Source: Notospermus geniculatus
Taxonomy: Eukaryota; Nemertea; Pilidiophora; Heteronemertea; Lineidae
Length of the DNA: 64,000 bases
Direction: 5' to 3'
NCBI GenBank assembly: GCA_002633025.1
Contig: NMRB01000831.1
Location: 93,256-157,255, forward strand
Shown: positions 37,236 through 49,960 of the stretch, in pieces
How positions within the stretch are numbered: position 1 is the stretch's first letter
How the letters are laid out: each line of letters begins with the position of its first letter
Translations under genes and position numbers: made by a program
Notes under the pieces: model-generated
Told to the model about the DNA's origin: nothing
The model's database searches: none
The model's input: the letters and a program-made list of their open reading frames with translations, nothing else

Positions 37236-37899
37236 TACATGTAAATCCAAAAAATATCAAGCAGCAGGATTACTTGGTGTACAAAATGAGGGGTCAGACT
37301 TTCTCTTGCTTGATATTTAGCCCATCAGGGGTACCTGCTTATTGCTCTAAGCCAGTGATTTTCTGATGCCTTTACTCCATTTGTGAAGAAGTTCATGATA
37401 CCAATAGATACCACTGTTTATGCTCTGTCAGTTTGAAATAAACACAAGTTGTATGAAACATGCATTACTCAAGAGATAACATGGTCATGTAAAAACTCAA
37501 AATGGACATGATCGATTACCATGAGGATCGTAATGTTGGAGTCTTTACTTTTCTGTGCTTTCTTTTGATGAAGCATGCAACTTCAATATGATGGCAATCC
37601 CCATGATAAACCTAGGCTGAAATTGTAGCCACATGCTTGCTTCAACAGTTAATACTGTACATGTACCTCTCTGCCGGCTTTCCTCCCCGTTTAAAAAAGA
37701 ATACATCTGAATGACAACTGATAGTTAGGCCTATCATTTGGTGGCCCCTATTCCACTATATTACAGTCTCAAATCGCTTTCACATTTTTACACCAGCAGT
37801 AGGAACATGAGGAATCCACTGGCAATATACAGACAAGCATAAAAACATCTGTGACAGATGTTGGACCAGTTGTGCAATGTTGAGATGTTTATATTCATA

Positions 37900-38317
37900 C
37901 TAGCATATTGACCCGTGGCGAGCACATTTTGAGGGAGTTAGTTTGTCTAGAATATTCTGTGGTACAGGGTCTGTTGCTTTATTGATGAGTTTATTTGGAG
38001 AGGGGTAGTTTATTAATTTATTTCGTTAACCTTCAAATCCATGAGCAGTGAGGAGTTTTGACTTTCTAAACAGCAGTCATCACATCTGGTTTATTACACA
38101 ATCAGCCTTAGGCCAGGGTTATTATATTCTTTGGTTTACGGGCACAAAGTTTCTGAGCCCAGGTACGGAGGACGGAATAAAAATAAAAAAAAACTTAGGT
38201 TCAGTTCACTTTTTTCATTTTCAACTTTAGAATGACAAGTTAGACAAATCGGAGGAAATAAAAAACCAAATAAATTCTTTATAAATGCCTCTTTTCTGCT
38301 TCTTTCCGTCCTTGTTA
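37900..38317. other. Spacer between the two 16.9-kb copies
   Basis: 418 bp not shared with either copy. It begins CTAGCATATTGACCCGTGGC, which loosely resembles the start of the RTE-like fragment at 17208, and ends in A- and T-rich DNA. It may be a retroelement fragment or haplotype-specific flank. Confidence 0.5.
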
Positions 38318-38388
38318 CTGTTGCGGGGTTAAGTATTATAAATAAATGTGCATTTGAATATAAATAAGCAGCGGGGATTCATTCGTAC

Positions 38389-38715
38389 ATGTATGAGCAA
38401 TGGATGGTTGAATCAACTGTAGCAACAGCAGCTGTTGAGGCGAGTCTCTCTTCTGGAACCTATGACCTAGATCACCACAGAGATGAACCATGTGTATTGG
38501 TCATGTTTGATAATAATGGAGCCGGTGGCGATGTAAAATGGAATTATTTTATCAAACAGGATAATATGAATGTGATGTCGTGCACTGAGATTCAATACAA
38601 GATTAGCTCGTGGAGTTGGCCAACGAAACTCCATGCAACAATGACAAGCATGGAATCAAATGTCTGCATCGCAATGATGCTTGATGGAGGAAGTCCGAAG
38701 TGGCTTCAAACATAA
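38389..38715 (+). CDS. Small unrecognised open frame (copy B)
   Basis: A 108-codon frame beginning MYEQWMVESTVATAAVEA and ending in GGSPKWLQT. An A/T-rich ATAAATAAATG stretch with two TATAAATA-like words lies about 50 bases upstream. No signal peptide, membrane segment or known domain is evident. The same DNA in copy A has a 2-base insertion that breaks the frame. It lies antisense within the srGAP intron. It could be a chance frame or a retroelement piece; no function is proposed. Confidence 0.2.
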   Translation: MYEQWMVESTVATAAVEASLSSGTYDLDHHRDEPCVLVMFDNNGAGGDVKWNYFIKQDNMNVMSCTEIQYKISSWSWPTKLHATMTSMESNVCIAMMLDGGSPKWLQT

Positions 38716-39049
38716 GGCCCATCCTGGATAATATTTTCCAAGTCCACTCAAGCTAGTTTAGATTCATCCAGGCAGAAATTCCTCTCCACAGGGCTGGAAA
38801 AGCCAAAGGTGTTGGGAAGATTCTTTCATGCTCTGTCGACCAAGACAACCGAACACACAGGCTAAACTCAGACAGAAGGAAATTGGCACTTGTCCCTGAA
38901 GGACAATAGAGATGACTGACCTACAGCAATCTACGTAAGAAAGTATTGACATGATACGAAGGGTTGTCTTCCTGTGTATGGGACTGGGAGGAAATTAGCC
39001 CATCAGGCTGTCCAATTTGTGTAATCTCCCATCTAATTACATTGTTGTA

Positions 39050-39943
39050 CAGTAGAACCTCGCTATTGCGGACACCCTTGGGACTGAGCTCAGCTGTCCG
39101 TAATAGTGAGGTGTCCGCAATATTGAAACTCCATCAATAATGGACACCAGGTGGCTCTGTAGTAGGTCAATGGTATTCATTCCCTTCAGGGCTCATTCTA
39201 CCGTATTTGAGGGCAAGGGTAAACTCAAATCAGGAACATGATTTCATTTGATGTATATTGTTGATTAGAAAACTATATCTTGAATAATTTAGGCCTACAA
39301 CTCACAAATATTTTCAACAGCACAACAATGAACAATCTTTGAAAACAAGAATCAGGCAGCTTGTTTTAAGACCACAGTTAGCTATGCATTACTAAGTGGA
39401 GAGTGGGCTGTGTTTCCATCACATTTGCCATTTTTCAACAAGCACTTTTTCATTCATTTATTTAGAAAAGAAAGAGTCCAAAGTTGACTGCCCAACATTA
39501 GCCTAGTTTTCCATGCAGAATCACCAACAACAAACTGAGACAAGAGAGTCCAAACAGAGCCGTTGTCCCACCAAACTAAAGAATTCAGTCATTCAGTGTG
39601 TTCAGGTGTTAATTAAAAGTGATTAGTACATGTATGATCATAAACAATCAATGCACATGTAATTAGCACCCCATGTTTGGTCATTTAATCACCTACCACT
39701 GACCACTTTGTGAATGAAAACTTTGAAAATGGCTTCAAATTTTCACCTGCTGTCCGTAATAGTGAGGTTATGGGACCCAATTTTCCACAAATCAACTGTC
39801 CGTTGTCCTGAATAGTGAGGTGTCCGCAATATTGAGTTAAAGTTATATTGAAAATGGCTTGGGAAAATTCGGGACTGGACAGATCTGTCCGTAATCTTGA
39901 GGTAGCCGCTGTATTGAGGTGTCCGTTAGGCGAGGTTCTACTG
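39050..39943. mobile_element. Copy-B-only pogo/Tigger-like element
   Basis: 894 bp with inverted ends CAGTAGAACCTCGC, followed on both sides by GGACACC. TA flanks lie at 39048-39049 and 39944-39945; copy A has the empty site with a single TA. CAGT ends and a TA target are typical of the pogo/Tigger branch of Tc1/mariner. Words such as TGTCCGTAATAGTGAGGTG recur inside both ends. No transposase frame is left, so it moved non-autonomously. Confidence 0.85.
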
Positions 39944-42900
39944 TACTTGCTATGTCTATTGTCTATTGTCACATTGGCCTCAAAACCTGCAAGCTTGAGT
40001 TAGGTCTGAATGTGTTTCAGATGTACCGCTCACACAACAACGTGGAAGCAAAAATAGATTAAGCGCTTATCTATTTTTGGTGGAAGTGAATTATCACATA
40101 CTGCTCACCACCCTGGAGGCACCAGGCAGCACTGTCGGCCCCATTTTTTATTCATCAAAATTTTCCATAACATGAATGTATCGCTGTTGGAGTGATCAAC
40201 AACACCATCTGGCATGAGACCGCTGAACCAACATATGGGACCAAGGAAGCAGTCCCTTTAAAACATTTTGATATTGAACTAGTGGTTGACATTTTATGGT
40301 GCCAGTAGGTTGTCGAGGACAGCCATCTGTCAAATTTTGAAGTTCTACACTGACCATGCAGAAATTGATATTCAGGTTATGTAACCTTTCTGATGGTGAC
40401 TCATAATCATAGCAGACAAAGGGGTCTGCAGCATCACCGCCAAGTAAAAAACCAAACCAGGGAGAAGCCTAGATACATTGTATTTTAGGAGAGTTATTGA
40501 AACAATAAAAGCCGAATCAGTTGGTAATTTCTTGCAGGAGTCTAATGTCTGTGTCATTTTTTTCGGTACATTGCCAGGGAGATGAAGGCACTTGACCTTC
40601 TACAAACCACCTGAAATAGGACAGAAAAATACTGAAGTAATAGTAGTTTGTCTGGTGGATACAGACTGAGCCACTCCTGGACATGGCTGGTCCTCTAAAT
40701 GATTGCAGATTAGCCATTTGACTCTTGGCCCAACAAGACTTTGAATTATTGCCTCTGGTCCTGGGTATCCCCCCAAAAAAGCAAAAAAAAATAAACAGTC
40801 AATGTCACAGTCAGGGATGGCAAAACATCCAATTTATTACACCACCAAAAATCCAAGCACAACCCCAAATTCCCCCAGCAGACTCCCACTTTTTTAGTCC
40901 CTATTAGCTAATCCCTGGCCAACCACAAGGATTTCGCCATAAGAGTTAATGGACTCTTAACAATAAACTGTCTGGCTTGGGCCTGAGATTCAGAATAAAT
41001 TGTTATGAACATATGTTTATTTTGTAATTTCTCAGCGGTATTTGGCAACAAGACAATGAAATAATCGACTAAGAATTCCCAGATGAGGAATGTAAACACA
41101 CCTAGGCCCTACAAAGTGGTGAATCAATGTGGTATAAAAAGAACAATTCGTGAGAATTGACACTTAGGAACAAAGAATACGTTACACATCTCAGCATATA
41201 GCACTGCTAATTTGCATGCCAAAACCGCCCAAGTCAGACCTTCACTATCATGGAACTTCCTCCACTCGTCCCCTAGTGTTCAGTTGGCCATCAGGTACAT
41301 GTATAGACCCACAAAACACTGGCATGATTGGCGCCAGAAGTGAGGGATCATCAATAGATGGCGCTGTGTGATGAGGGAGCCAATCACAAGCCATCATCAC
41401 AGGTTTAACCGGCGCCGCTGTATCACACTTTCTTATTGGCTAAGATATGTGTACACAGTACAGTGTATGTTCATACTCAAGGCAGATTCCCAGCGGGGAT
41501 TCCCTGAATCGGACAGCTAACGCTGTCTATTGGTAATACACTGAGGATCGCACCAACTGAAGCAGATTCGTAGTGTGGGTAACGTAGTGGGTAGCGCTTT
41601 GAAACTGGGAGAAGTTTAGGAACTTTCAAGTCCATACCAATAGATCTCAAAGACAGCATACTTCCAGCATGCAAGCCAATGATGAAACAGAATCCTGTTC
41701 GCTGCATGCAATAGGCATCTCAATAACTGGTATCTGGATGCTTGTCATAACTCTACAAAACAAACAATCACCATCTTGAAAGATCTTATTGTACTCTACT
41801 GCAAACCAATTTGGTGTGCAATTCCCATGGTGAGGGCAAACACTCAAGCTGAGTGTATTTGACGATCTTGGCAAAAATACAGAAAATTTCAAGAAAAATC
41901 AATTAATTTTGCAATTAAGTGATAATATTCTCATAAAGTGTGACAAATAAACACTTGATTTAACCAAAGTTCCAAATTTATTGGGATTTACAAAACTCAG
42001 CTTTATCAGTATCAAGATCACAGCTTTAATGAAACAGCTTCATGATCATGTCATCTGGGATTCAGATGATTGTGTCAGGAGGAATTCTGGCCACCCTTGA
42101 GGATTCTAAAGGGTTTTTGCCCTATCATGTTCTTGTGGGCACAACAGGGTGGTCCAGGGGAGAGTCTTCTGGACAATAGCAAGTCTATTGAATCCTGTTG
42201 TTCCACATGAGACATTTGTACTGGGCCTCCCGTAGAAACAAAACTGGATGAAATATTCCATACCGGTACTGGGCTTTTGTCAACCAACCCTCCGAATAGT
42301 CAAGGAGGGACCCTCCAAAAGCAGAGCTTGGTCTTGTTCCTCTTCATATGCTCGCACACAATGTGTGAGTGGACGAAGAGAGCCCCTGCTATGGGAGGAT
42401 GTCAAGGAGGATGTGTGCAACATGTCCTCTTTAAATTCCAACTTGACTACACATCAACATTGCTCACTGATTGGCCAACTCAAACGTGCCCAATCCTAGT
42501 TCCTGTCAGATCATACATTTCACTGAAATCAAACAAACCCCATCCTGGACATAACCACAAGTTTGGCCATCAACTTTAAATATGAACCTTGCTCTAGGGT
42601 TGTAAAACACATCTTGTCTGAAATACAGGTGAATGCCCAACAGATTAGGTGGTGTGTACCTGTGAGCTAAGCCAAGGTATTGCTCAAATAAATGGAGATT
42701 CCAAGGAAATTCCTGATTGATTTTAACACTTGTCAGTCCAAGTCAATTTGGCGTGAAATAAGGTGAACTTTCCGCTATGATAAGGGAGATTCCCAAAGGC
42801 AAATTTTCCACTGCACTACGAGAAACCTGCATTTATTTGAGCTGGGTGTGACCTAGAACATAAATGATTGCCAGACTAAGGAAACACTGAGCTTGCCGAG

Positions 42901-42946
42901 TCTTGAGGGATGGCAGTGACCTCCAGGGACTGAATTCAGGAGGTAC

Positions 42947-44007
42947 TAGAATTATTAGAATTAGAATTATTAGAATTATTTATTACTCTCTAATCACAGT
43001 ACAGTGATACATAGAGGAGTTTTTTTACAACTAATACATGAACTAGAAAAATATAATTTGACAAAGAAAATGAGGATTGTTGAGAGGCATCCAAAACACT
43101 TGTAATTCAGCGTTTTCACTGGAGTTTCCAGTGCTGGCAGCCCAATCGTGGGCACCGCGGAGGATATGGAAATAGTTCGGCCGTATGTTGGCAGAGTCAG
43201 TATAGCGTAACGTAGTGGAGCACTGACCTCTGCGAAGGAGTGTGTGATACATAGAGGAGTTTTTTTACAACTAATACATGAACTAGAAAAATATAATTTG
43301 TAAATGAAAAATAACAGATTCCATCATAACTTTTCTATGATCTGAGTTAATCTGCAAACATACTTGTAAAAAGTGAGGCATCATGTACCAAACTAGTTCC
43401 TACCGAGCATGCGCGGCCTACTTTCGGACTGGCCGCTTATGCCGCTAGCACCAGCTGCCTCATCGCTTTCCTAGACTGGTACCCTGTCTTTATAGATGGC
43501 TGAAAATATAAAGACAGGAACGGGGCGCCATTTTGAACCATATTGATGACGTAGTACATTCTATTTTTAGCACTCCTCGGGGTATTTCCCAGTCATGTCC
43601 AGCTTTCAATAAACCCTGCTTTGTTCCGCCGAAATTTTCTTGGGGTTTACCTCATGATCTAGGCCTACTCGCACTCCAGCAGGAGGACCACCAGACAGAG
43701 TGGGGGGAGGCATGTGATGGATGCAAGCAAGGCCTACCCCAACGGCACACTTGTGCACTGCTGCTGCTGTGTGCACTGCATGCAGAGTTTAGGCCTATAT
43801 TCCCTCACAAAAACGAGACGGCCTACATACAACATACCGTGAAAAAACTCACGCCTCCTCCCTCGTAAACCTACCAGTTTCCAACCCCAGTGAGTCGAAC
43901 ATAATTAATCCAAAGACCTTATATTCGCTAACCAGGGAGAGGTATATTTATCTTTCTCATCGAGGTTTCTCAAAATATTCAGCAAAATAAATCCAAACTT
44001 TGTCTAC
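42947..44007 (-). mobile_element. Copy-B-only insertion, retroelement-like
   Basis: Inserted after GGAGGTAC; copy A lacks it. Read on the minus strand it ends in TAATAAATAATTCTAA plus further ATTCTAA repeats, a simple-repeat tail typical of non-LTR retroelements or their SINEs. A 57-bp block starting GTGATACATAGAGGAG occurs twice, near 43011 and 43245. Only TAC is duplicated at the edges. The rest (to 44007) is unrecognised and could be a second insertion. Confidence 0.6.
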
Positions 44008-44700
44008 CCGTGTTGGAAATGCTGCCACCTGGCTATAGCCAGAAGAACTAAAATCACCACCTCAGCCAATGTCAGTGCTGCCATCTCTCCTTGATTTGTA
44101 AAACTAGGACAGCTGTTATCTGCGGAGCAATTGCTGAGGCAACTGGCTAGAGTGAGTCCAGGTGGATGTTTTCCTGACTACTAATATTAGTTTTGGCAGG
44201 ATTTTACAGTAGATGAGGGTGAACCTGGTGAAACAATCAATATGATACATGAAGGGTAATGACCTCAGAAACACAAGGTCACTAGAAAGCTTGAGAACAG
44301 TTATCTGCACCAAGAAACCCCCATCAAATCATGTTCTTGTGGTCAGAAGTACAGCTAACAAGGAGGCTGCATTCATTTCAGGTAGATTTTGGACGACTAA
44401 TGATCTAGCTAAGTTGATATTCATGGGATATTAGGCTAGAAACCTCACAACACATCTGTGTTACTCGGTTACGGATCAAAACTGTTCCAGCACCTGAACA
44501 AGAACTGCTGCTTTCTTATGGCTATGAGAAACATGGGTCAGACCCACCAACTGGGCTTAGAAAATGTGGCTTTCTTCTACCTGGGTTTCCTTTTGGCTAC
44601 CTTTTTTGTAACGTAAGCAGGAGAAAGCCCAATTTCATTTGCTAGTACAGCGAGAAGCTGTGTGCCTGACAATCCTCAATTTAAACTCGCAGGAGTGAGG

Positions 44701-44895
44701 GGAGCCGTGGCAGCCTCGTGGTATCACATCCGCTTAGCAAGCAGTTTAGATCCCGGGTTCAAATCCCGGGCCGTATGGGATTAATCATCCCTGGCTCTTT
44801 AGGCCATCGCATGGGACAGTGAGCCATGGTGCCTTGTATCTAGCGCTGTAAGGGCAAGTAAAAGACCCAATATCTGATATAAATAAAGGCTGAAG
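44701..44895 (+). mobile_element. tRNA-derived SINE (copy B)
   Basis: Same element as 27001-27285 with a better box B (GGGTTCAAATCCC) but an internal deletion of the distal body after AAGTAAAAGACCC. Confidence 0.7.
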
Positions 44896-47260
44896 GGGTC
44901 AGAAAAGTCTGATTGACACGACTTGTATCCCCGCAACCAGAACAGGCCCGTTATAAAATCAAGAGAAACACCAGCTGATCAAATGATATTGTGTACATAT
45001 CACCAGTACACACACCCAGTACAACAACAGACAGCAGAATCTTATCTGGTGTATCATATCACATCAGGTTCTCCGATATCATCTCAAATCTATAACAAAA
45101 CTCACAACTACGCATATTCAGGATTCATGTTGAGGTAGAATTATAAATGACTGAAAACAATATGATATCTGTGAAGTTTTCTATGACAGTTTGTACATCT
45201 GACACCACGTTACGCACAGGAATGGCTCATTTTTATTTTGAATACCAACCGAATGCCATGTTGTAGATCCAGTGTCGCCATCTACTGCTGAATTCCACCA
45301 TCAAACACACCAAGCATCTATGACTCCCACACCATTTTTTGGAAAATTTTGTGAGTAGGCCTATCCTCTCTGTAGAGGCTCACATATGGAAGACAGTATT
45401 TTGAAACCCAAGTCCCTGACTCTGAATCAGTGAATTTCCTAAAAATCCTACGAAAAATTTGACCAGGTACGGTGACACGGCCTCTAAACATACGAGTGTG
45501 AGTGGCCTTTAGTCAGAGTTTTGTCTGGGCTTATCACTTTTCTGAAGGTAAAGCTACCGATAGCCCTACTTGGCGGCAAAAAGAACCTTGGTGAAGAGTG
45601 CATATCAGGCCTACCATCTGAACTATTCCCAATATCTTGAATCTAAACCAATGAACACTCATCGCTTGTTGGTGTTCCTGCTTCAATTCTGAGCCGGCAT
45701 ACTTGAGTTAATGAGCTGGCGATTACACTGCTCTTAAAGGAACTGTTTCACACTGCCATGTTCTTAAAGGGAAGGTGTCATTCGACCATACTCTTCAAAG
45801 ACCACAGAGCTCATTAGTGTTCTGATCACAGCCTTCAAAAATCCAGACGGTTGACTCATTTATATTTATTGTAACTGTTCAACGAAAAAAGGAAGTCACA
45901 CGCTCAGCTCAGCTCAGCTCCATTCCAATCCAACCTGACACCCCATGTGTATTGCTAGCGTAGTTGGAGGGCGTAGCGATGTCACTATTCCTTTTTAGTC
46001 AAGATGAACTTTTTCAGACTCACCTGCATAATTTGAAGCAGGAAGCAAAATGTAAGCCTATGTAGGCTTATAGATGATGTGTGGTTTGCCAATCAACTTA
46101 CATGGCAATACTCATACTAGGAGCATTGCCAGGAGGCATAACTCAGTTCCATATCAACTGCTTTGATGGCTAGTACCAGTTTCCAGCACCCTGTGGCAGC
46201 ACTGGCATTCTTTACCTGTGATGACCTGTATTCACAACACACTACCTATCAAAATACACAAATTCTTGTAAACAAATCTTTACAAATCAAGTCAAGCGTA
46301 AGGGCATTATACTGTTGACCTGTGTGACAAATCCTACGGCACTGATCGATTTTATCTCCAATTTATCTTGGCTTTGAAATAATTCCAAAATATCTTTAAT
46401 GCGTCATCAATAAAAATGCCCATACACACGGAGGTAACTGTGACAATTTTCCCAGGGCCAGACTTCCTTGTTAAACAGATTTTCAAGCCTGATCAAGTTG
46501 CACAATGCAGGAAGTACGTGCAAATCTGAGATCTTCCTTCACTTTTGTGATTTGAGATCAATCATGGCCCATTTAGTTAGAATCTCCTATCTACCGACCG
46601 GCTCTAAAAAACTTAGGCTACACCTTCGTTTAATGAGAACTTCCCGTTGCAAATTTTGAATTCTACATCAACTTAAATGGCTGTATAGAATCAGCATAGA
46701 ACAGAATTTCTGTCAGCTCACATTATATGTGTTCAGCACACCTGAGCCTTCAAGCTCAGCTGAACGCTTGGGCATTCCATACCATACCGGCCAGGAACAT
46801 TCAAACATTGCAGACATTGGTACACAGTGATAATTTGCCGCAATATTCAACGAGTTCCACTGCAGGGCCTACCTGCGTGTATCACCTGTTTCCACAACTC
46901 ATTAAAACAGAATGCAGCCAAGCCATGCAAGATTCGTACACCACCACCTGTCGGCAAATTGGAAATTCTCAACAAATATCCTGGCCAGTAACTACTTTGC
47001 TGTAACCATTAGAACCTTGCTTCTCAAATGAATTTCTCCGCATTTTGAGTAAACCACACAAGGCTAAATCAGACATCAGCCACAAAGTACATCTGAAAGG
47101 TGTAGCAAAGGAAATAGGGGATTGCATCTCAGTTGAAAAGTACGTGCTTTCTTCGTGTACTGGTGAAACTTCATCAAATGCCAATCACACCAGCAGATGA
47201 CATGGGTGGGCCGAGTGTCGCCAACACCAATTCAGTCCATGCGAGACTCACCTGAAAAGA

Positions 47261-47324
47261 NNNNNNNNNNNNNNNNNNNNNNNNNNNNNNNNNNNNNNNN
47301 NNNNNNNNNNNNNNNNNNNNNNNN
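47261..47324. other. Assembly gap (64 Ns)
   Basis: A run of N at the point where copy B stops matching copy A (A position 29641). Confidence 1.
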
Positions 47325-47680
47325 ATAGCGAAAATCGACAAAAACAACATCCGACGCACGGGACGCTGAGCCTGATGCCCATGGCAGAGTGCAGCGTGAC
47401 AACCAGCTGGGCGGAGACGTCAACAAAGAAAAGGAATTGTGACGTCACGCGAAAAAGTACGTGTGACGTCACTCGAATCGGGGATTCCCAGTTTTCGCGA
47501 TGTTGCCCGATGGAAAAACGGACTTCCCCGAAGGAGCAATGATTGTTGTTTAACCGGGTATCTCCTACATACGTGTATGTCATAGCAGAAAGGCCATGTC
47601 AGTTGGAACATGGTGCTGTTGTGACTCCGAAAAAGTATTTATTAAGCGAGGAAAGTATTTGGGGTTTCGGGTCCGCTTTA
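47325..47680. other. Copy-B-specific sequence after the gap
   Basis: About 355 bp with higher CpG content than the surroundings and two TGACGTCA octamers (47440-47447 and 47464-47471). It rejoins copy A at AAGCATTTGACACTG (A about 30758). No coding motif seen. Confidence 0.6.
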
Positions 47681-48529
47681 AGCATTTGACACTGTTCCCA
47701 CTCTCTCCAAATCTCCATGTACTTGATATAAGAGTATGGCTCAGTCAGTATGCCCAATGAGAAATTTAGCATAATGCAGGAGAAAACTGGAGCACCCACA
47801 CAAAGCCACCCTCTCCATCACATGGAGTAACTATCGTCTGACCAGGGCAGGTTGCCGAAGAGGTGACTTTACTGAGTCCATACAGCAGTGGTTTTGAAAA
47901 GCGTTACAGATGCAATTCAAGAGTGGGAATCAAACATATTGCATCACAGAATATCAATACCATTATTTTTATGGTCACCTGCATAAATGTAGTTCAATAT
48001 GCATCCATTGCGACATAAGCTCCAGTTCTTGCTTCATTTGGTCCATTGTGGCTTAGTTTCAAACAGAATCCACTCAATAGACCATTTTGTCAGTGCAGCA
48101 AAGCAGCCCAGTCATGATTTGACTGCAGGTCACCTTTTTGTCTGTTCATACACCATACCGGGTACATGTACAACTAGAGGAAAGAAAACCATGGTACCCA
48201 CAACTTCCTATGGAACCAGAAGCAGTAGGTGAAACACCCCCTGTCAAATATTTGTTTCATGTCATTGGTGTTCTCGGAGAAGACTTGTCCTCTCGCGTTG
48301 TCCAAATATGGTGAATACGTGTACCGTGTACCGGTACTATAACTGCTGTTCTGTAACTGTTGCCATTTCAACCACAATGACCTAATTTCTCTGTACCTAC
48401 TCGACAATTATTTCCTGAACACCATAATTTCCTGCATGAAAGTTTTTCCTACCAGTTACCAACATTGGTCATTTATTATGATCTGTGCACAGAAAGCTCA
48501 TGCATGGCTGAGACATGCACTCATCCGAG

Positions 48530-49030
48530 CAGTGAAACCAGTCCACTGTGCAGCAAGCAGAGGTGAAACCCGCAATCCAGCATGTTGCAGGTAGTTCATG
48601 AAACCAGTCCATCATGTTGCAGGGAGTAGTGAAAACAGTCTGCCATGTTGCAGGCAGTAGTGAAACCAGTCTAACATGTTGCAGGTGGTAGTGAAACCAG
48701 TCCAGCCTGTTGCAGGTGAAAGTGAAACCAGTCCAACATGTTGCAGGTGGTAGTGAAACCAGTCCAGCCTGTTGCAGGTGGTAGTGAAATCAGTACCGGT
48801 AAAACATGTTATGAACTGTAGAGAAACCAGTTCAGTATATAGGCTCTGAAGGGGGTCAGATAGAAGACTAGAAAATCGCTACTGCGGTGGTCAAAACACT
48901 AAAATTTTAGCACTTTTTCAACCTTGAAAAAGTGCTAAAATTTTAGTGTTTTGACCACCGCAGTAGCGATTTTCTAGTCTTCTATCTGACCCCCTTCAGA
49001 GCCTATATACTCAGTTCAGCATGCTGCTGG
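48530..49030. repeat. 31-bp minisatellite, about 10 units (copy B)
   Basis: Same array as 31618-32000 but about two units shorter; the last unit is interrupted by the palindrome at 48834-49011. Confidence 0.9.
48834..49011. mobile_element. Perfect-palindrome foldback element (copy B only)
   Basis: Two 88-bp arms, base-for-base complementary by my reading, separated only by CC. The ends read AGTATATAGGCTCTG inwards. CAGTTC flanks both sides (48828-48833 and 49012-49017), and copy A has the empty site with one CAGTTC. The perfect arms imply a very recent insertion or ongoing homogenisation. The superfamily is not identified. Confidence 0.85.
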
Positions 49031-49530
49031 CAGTGAGTGTCCAAAATTGAAAACCTGCTGTGCCCACGACGAATGGCATCTTCAAGCCAGGACACGCCCA
49101 GTTGTTGCATTGTGCCCGAAGCAAATACAGCATCAGCCGTGCCATTCAATCCAATCATCACTGCTGTCTAATAGCTAATAGTTCATCCTCCTGTGTCGCA
49201 GGAGATGACATCATCGCCAAGACGAAGACGTAATGAATGTAGCAAATAAACCCAGGGTCTAATCTGCAGAGAGGCAGGACTGAATTAGTCATAAAACATT
49301 AACCATCTAGCATCCTCAGTGCAGACAAATATTCGTTGGTTCTGGTCTGGTCAGTGGACACTGACTGTTGCCTTCTATTCTATCTACCAGCTGCACTCCT
49401 TCAAACAGGTTCGTGTAGAAATTGTAAGCAGGTTGTGGAAACTTATCCATCCTCAGAGTGATAAATGAAGTTGGGACCTTGGACTTATAGCCTGAGACAG
49501 ATTAAGTTTTACAGCACCAGAAGACACCAC

Positions 49531-49674
49531 GGGCCGTATGCACCAACAAAGATTATCTTGAACACATGTTGAGCCGCAGCTTTTCAATTGTTCAAGTTTG
49601 CCAGGGCATGGTGGGACAATGGAAAAGTTGTGGCTCAACCTGAGTTTAAGATAATCTTCGTTGGTGCATACGGC
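49531..49674. mobile_element. Foldback MITE (copy B)
   Basis: Counterpart of 32493-32615 with the same arms (GGGCCGTATGCACC) and a longer centre containing CAATTGTTCAAG. Confidence 0.7.
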
Positions 49675-49689
49675 ACATGAGGAGCCTTG

Positions 49690-49960
49690 ATAGCTTAGTG
49701 GTTATCACATCCGCTCAGCAAGCGGCAGTCCCGTGTTCGAATCTTGGGCCATATGGGATTAATCATCGCTGGCTCTTCAGTCCATTGCATTCCATTGGGA
49801 CAGTAGTAAACCAAGGAGCCTTGTACCTTGTGTCTTTGCAAGCCGGCAAGTAAAAGATCCCATCAAGTGAGGAAATGAGTAGCTTGAGATGGCCACTTCC
49901 GTACTACCAAGGCCAAAATAATGCTATGGCTTCAGCTCTGAAGGAAAATTTGATACAAAG
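49690..49960 (+). mobile_element. tRNA-derived SINE (copy B)
   Basis: Counterpart of 32635-32915, with identical box A TAGCTTAGTGG and box B GTGTTCGAATC. Confidence 0.8.

Larger units (their letters stand above)
21019..37899. repeat. Copy A of a 16.9-kb direct duplication
   Basis: Collinear with copy B (38318-55179) from the shared start (CTGTTGCGGGGTTAAG) to the shared end (ATGTTTATATTCATA). Long stretches are almost identical; about 700 bp around 36200-36900 shows a single difference by eye. Other stretches carry many small indels. Segments present only in A include those at about 24780-24985, 25164-25951, 26172-26469, 26710-26977, 29641-30757 and 32984-33909. It may be one haplotype of a single locus rather than a true duplicate. 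Confidence 0.9.
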
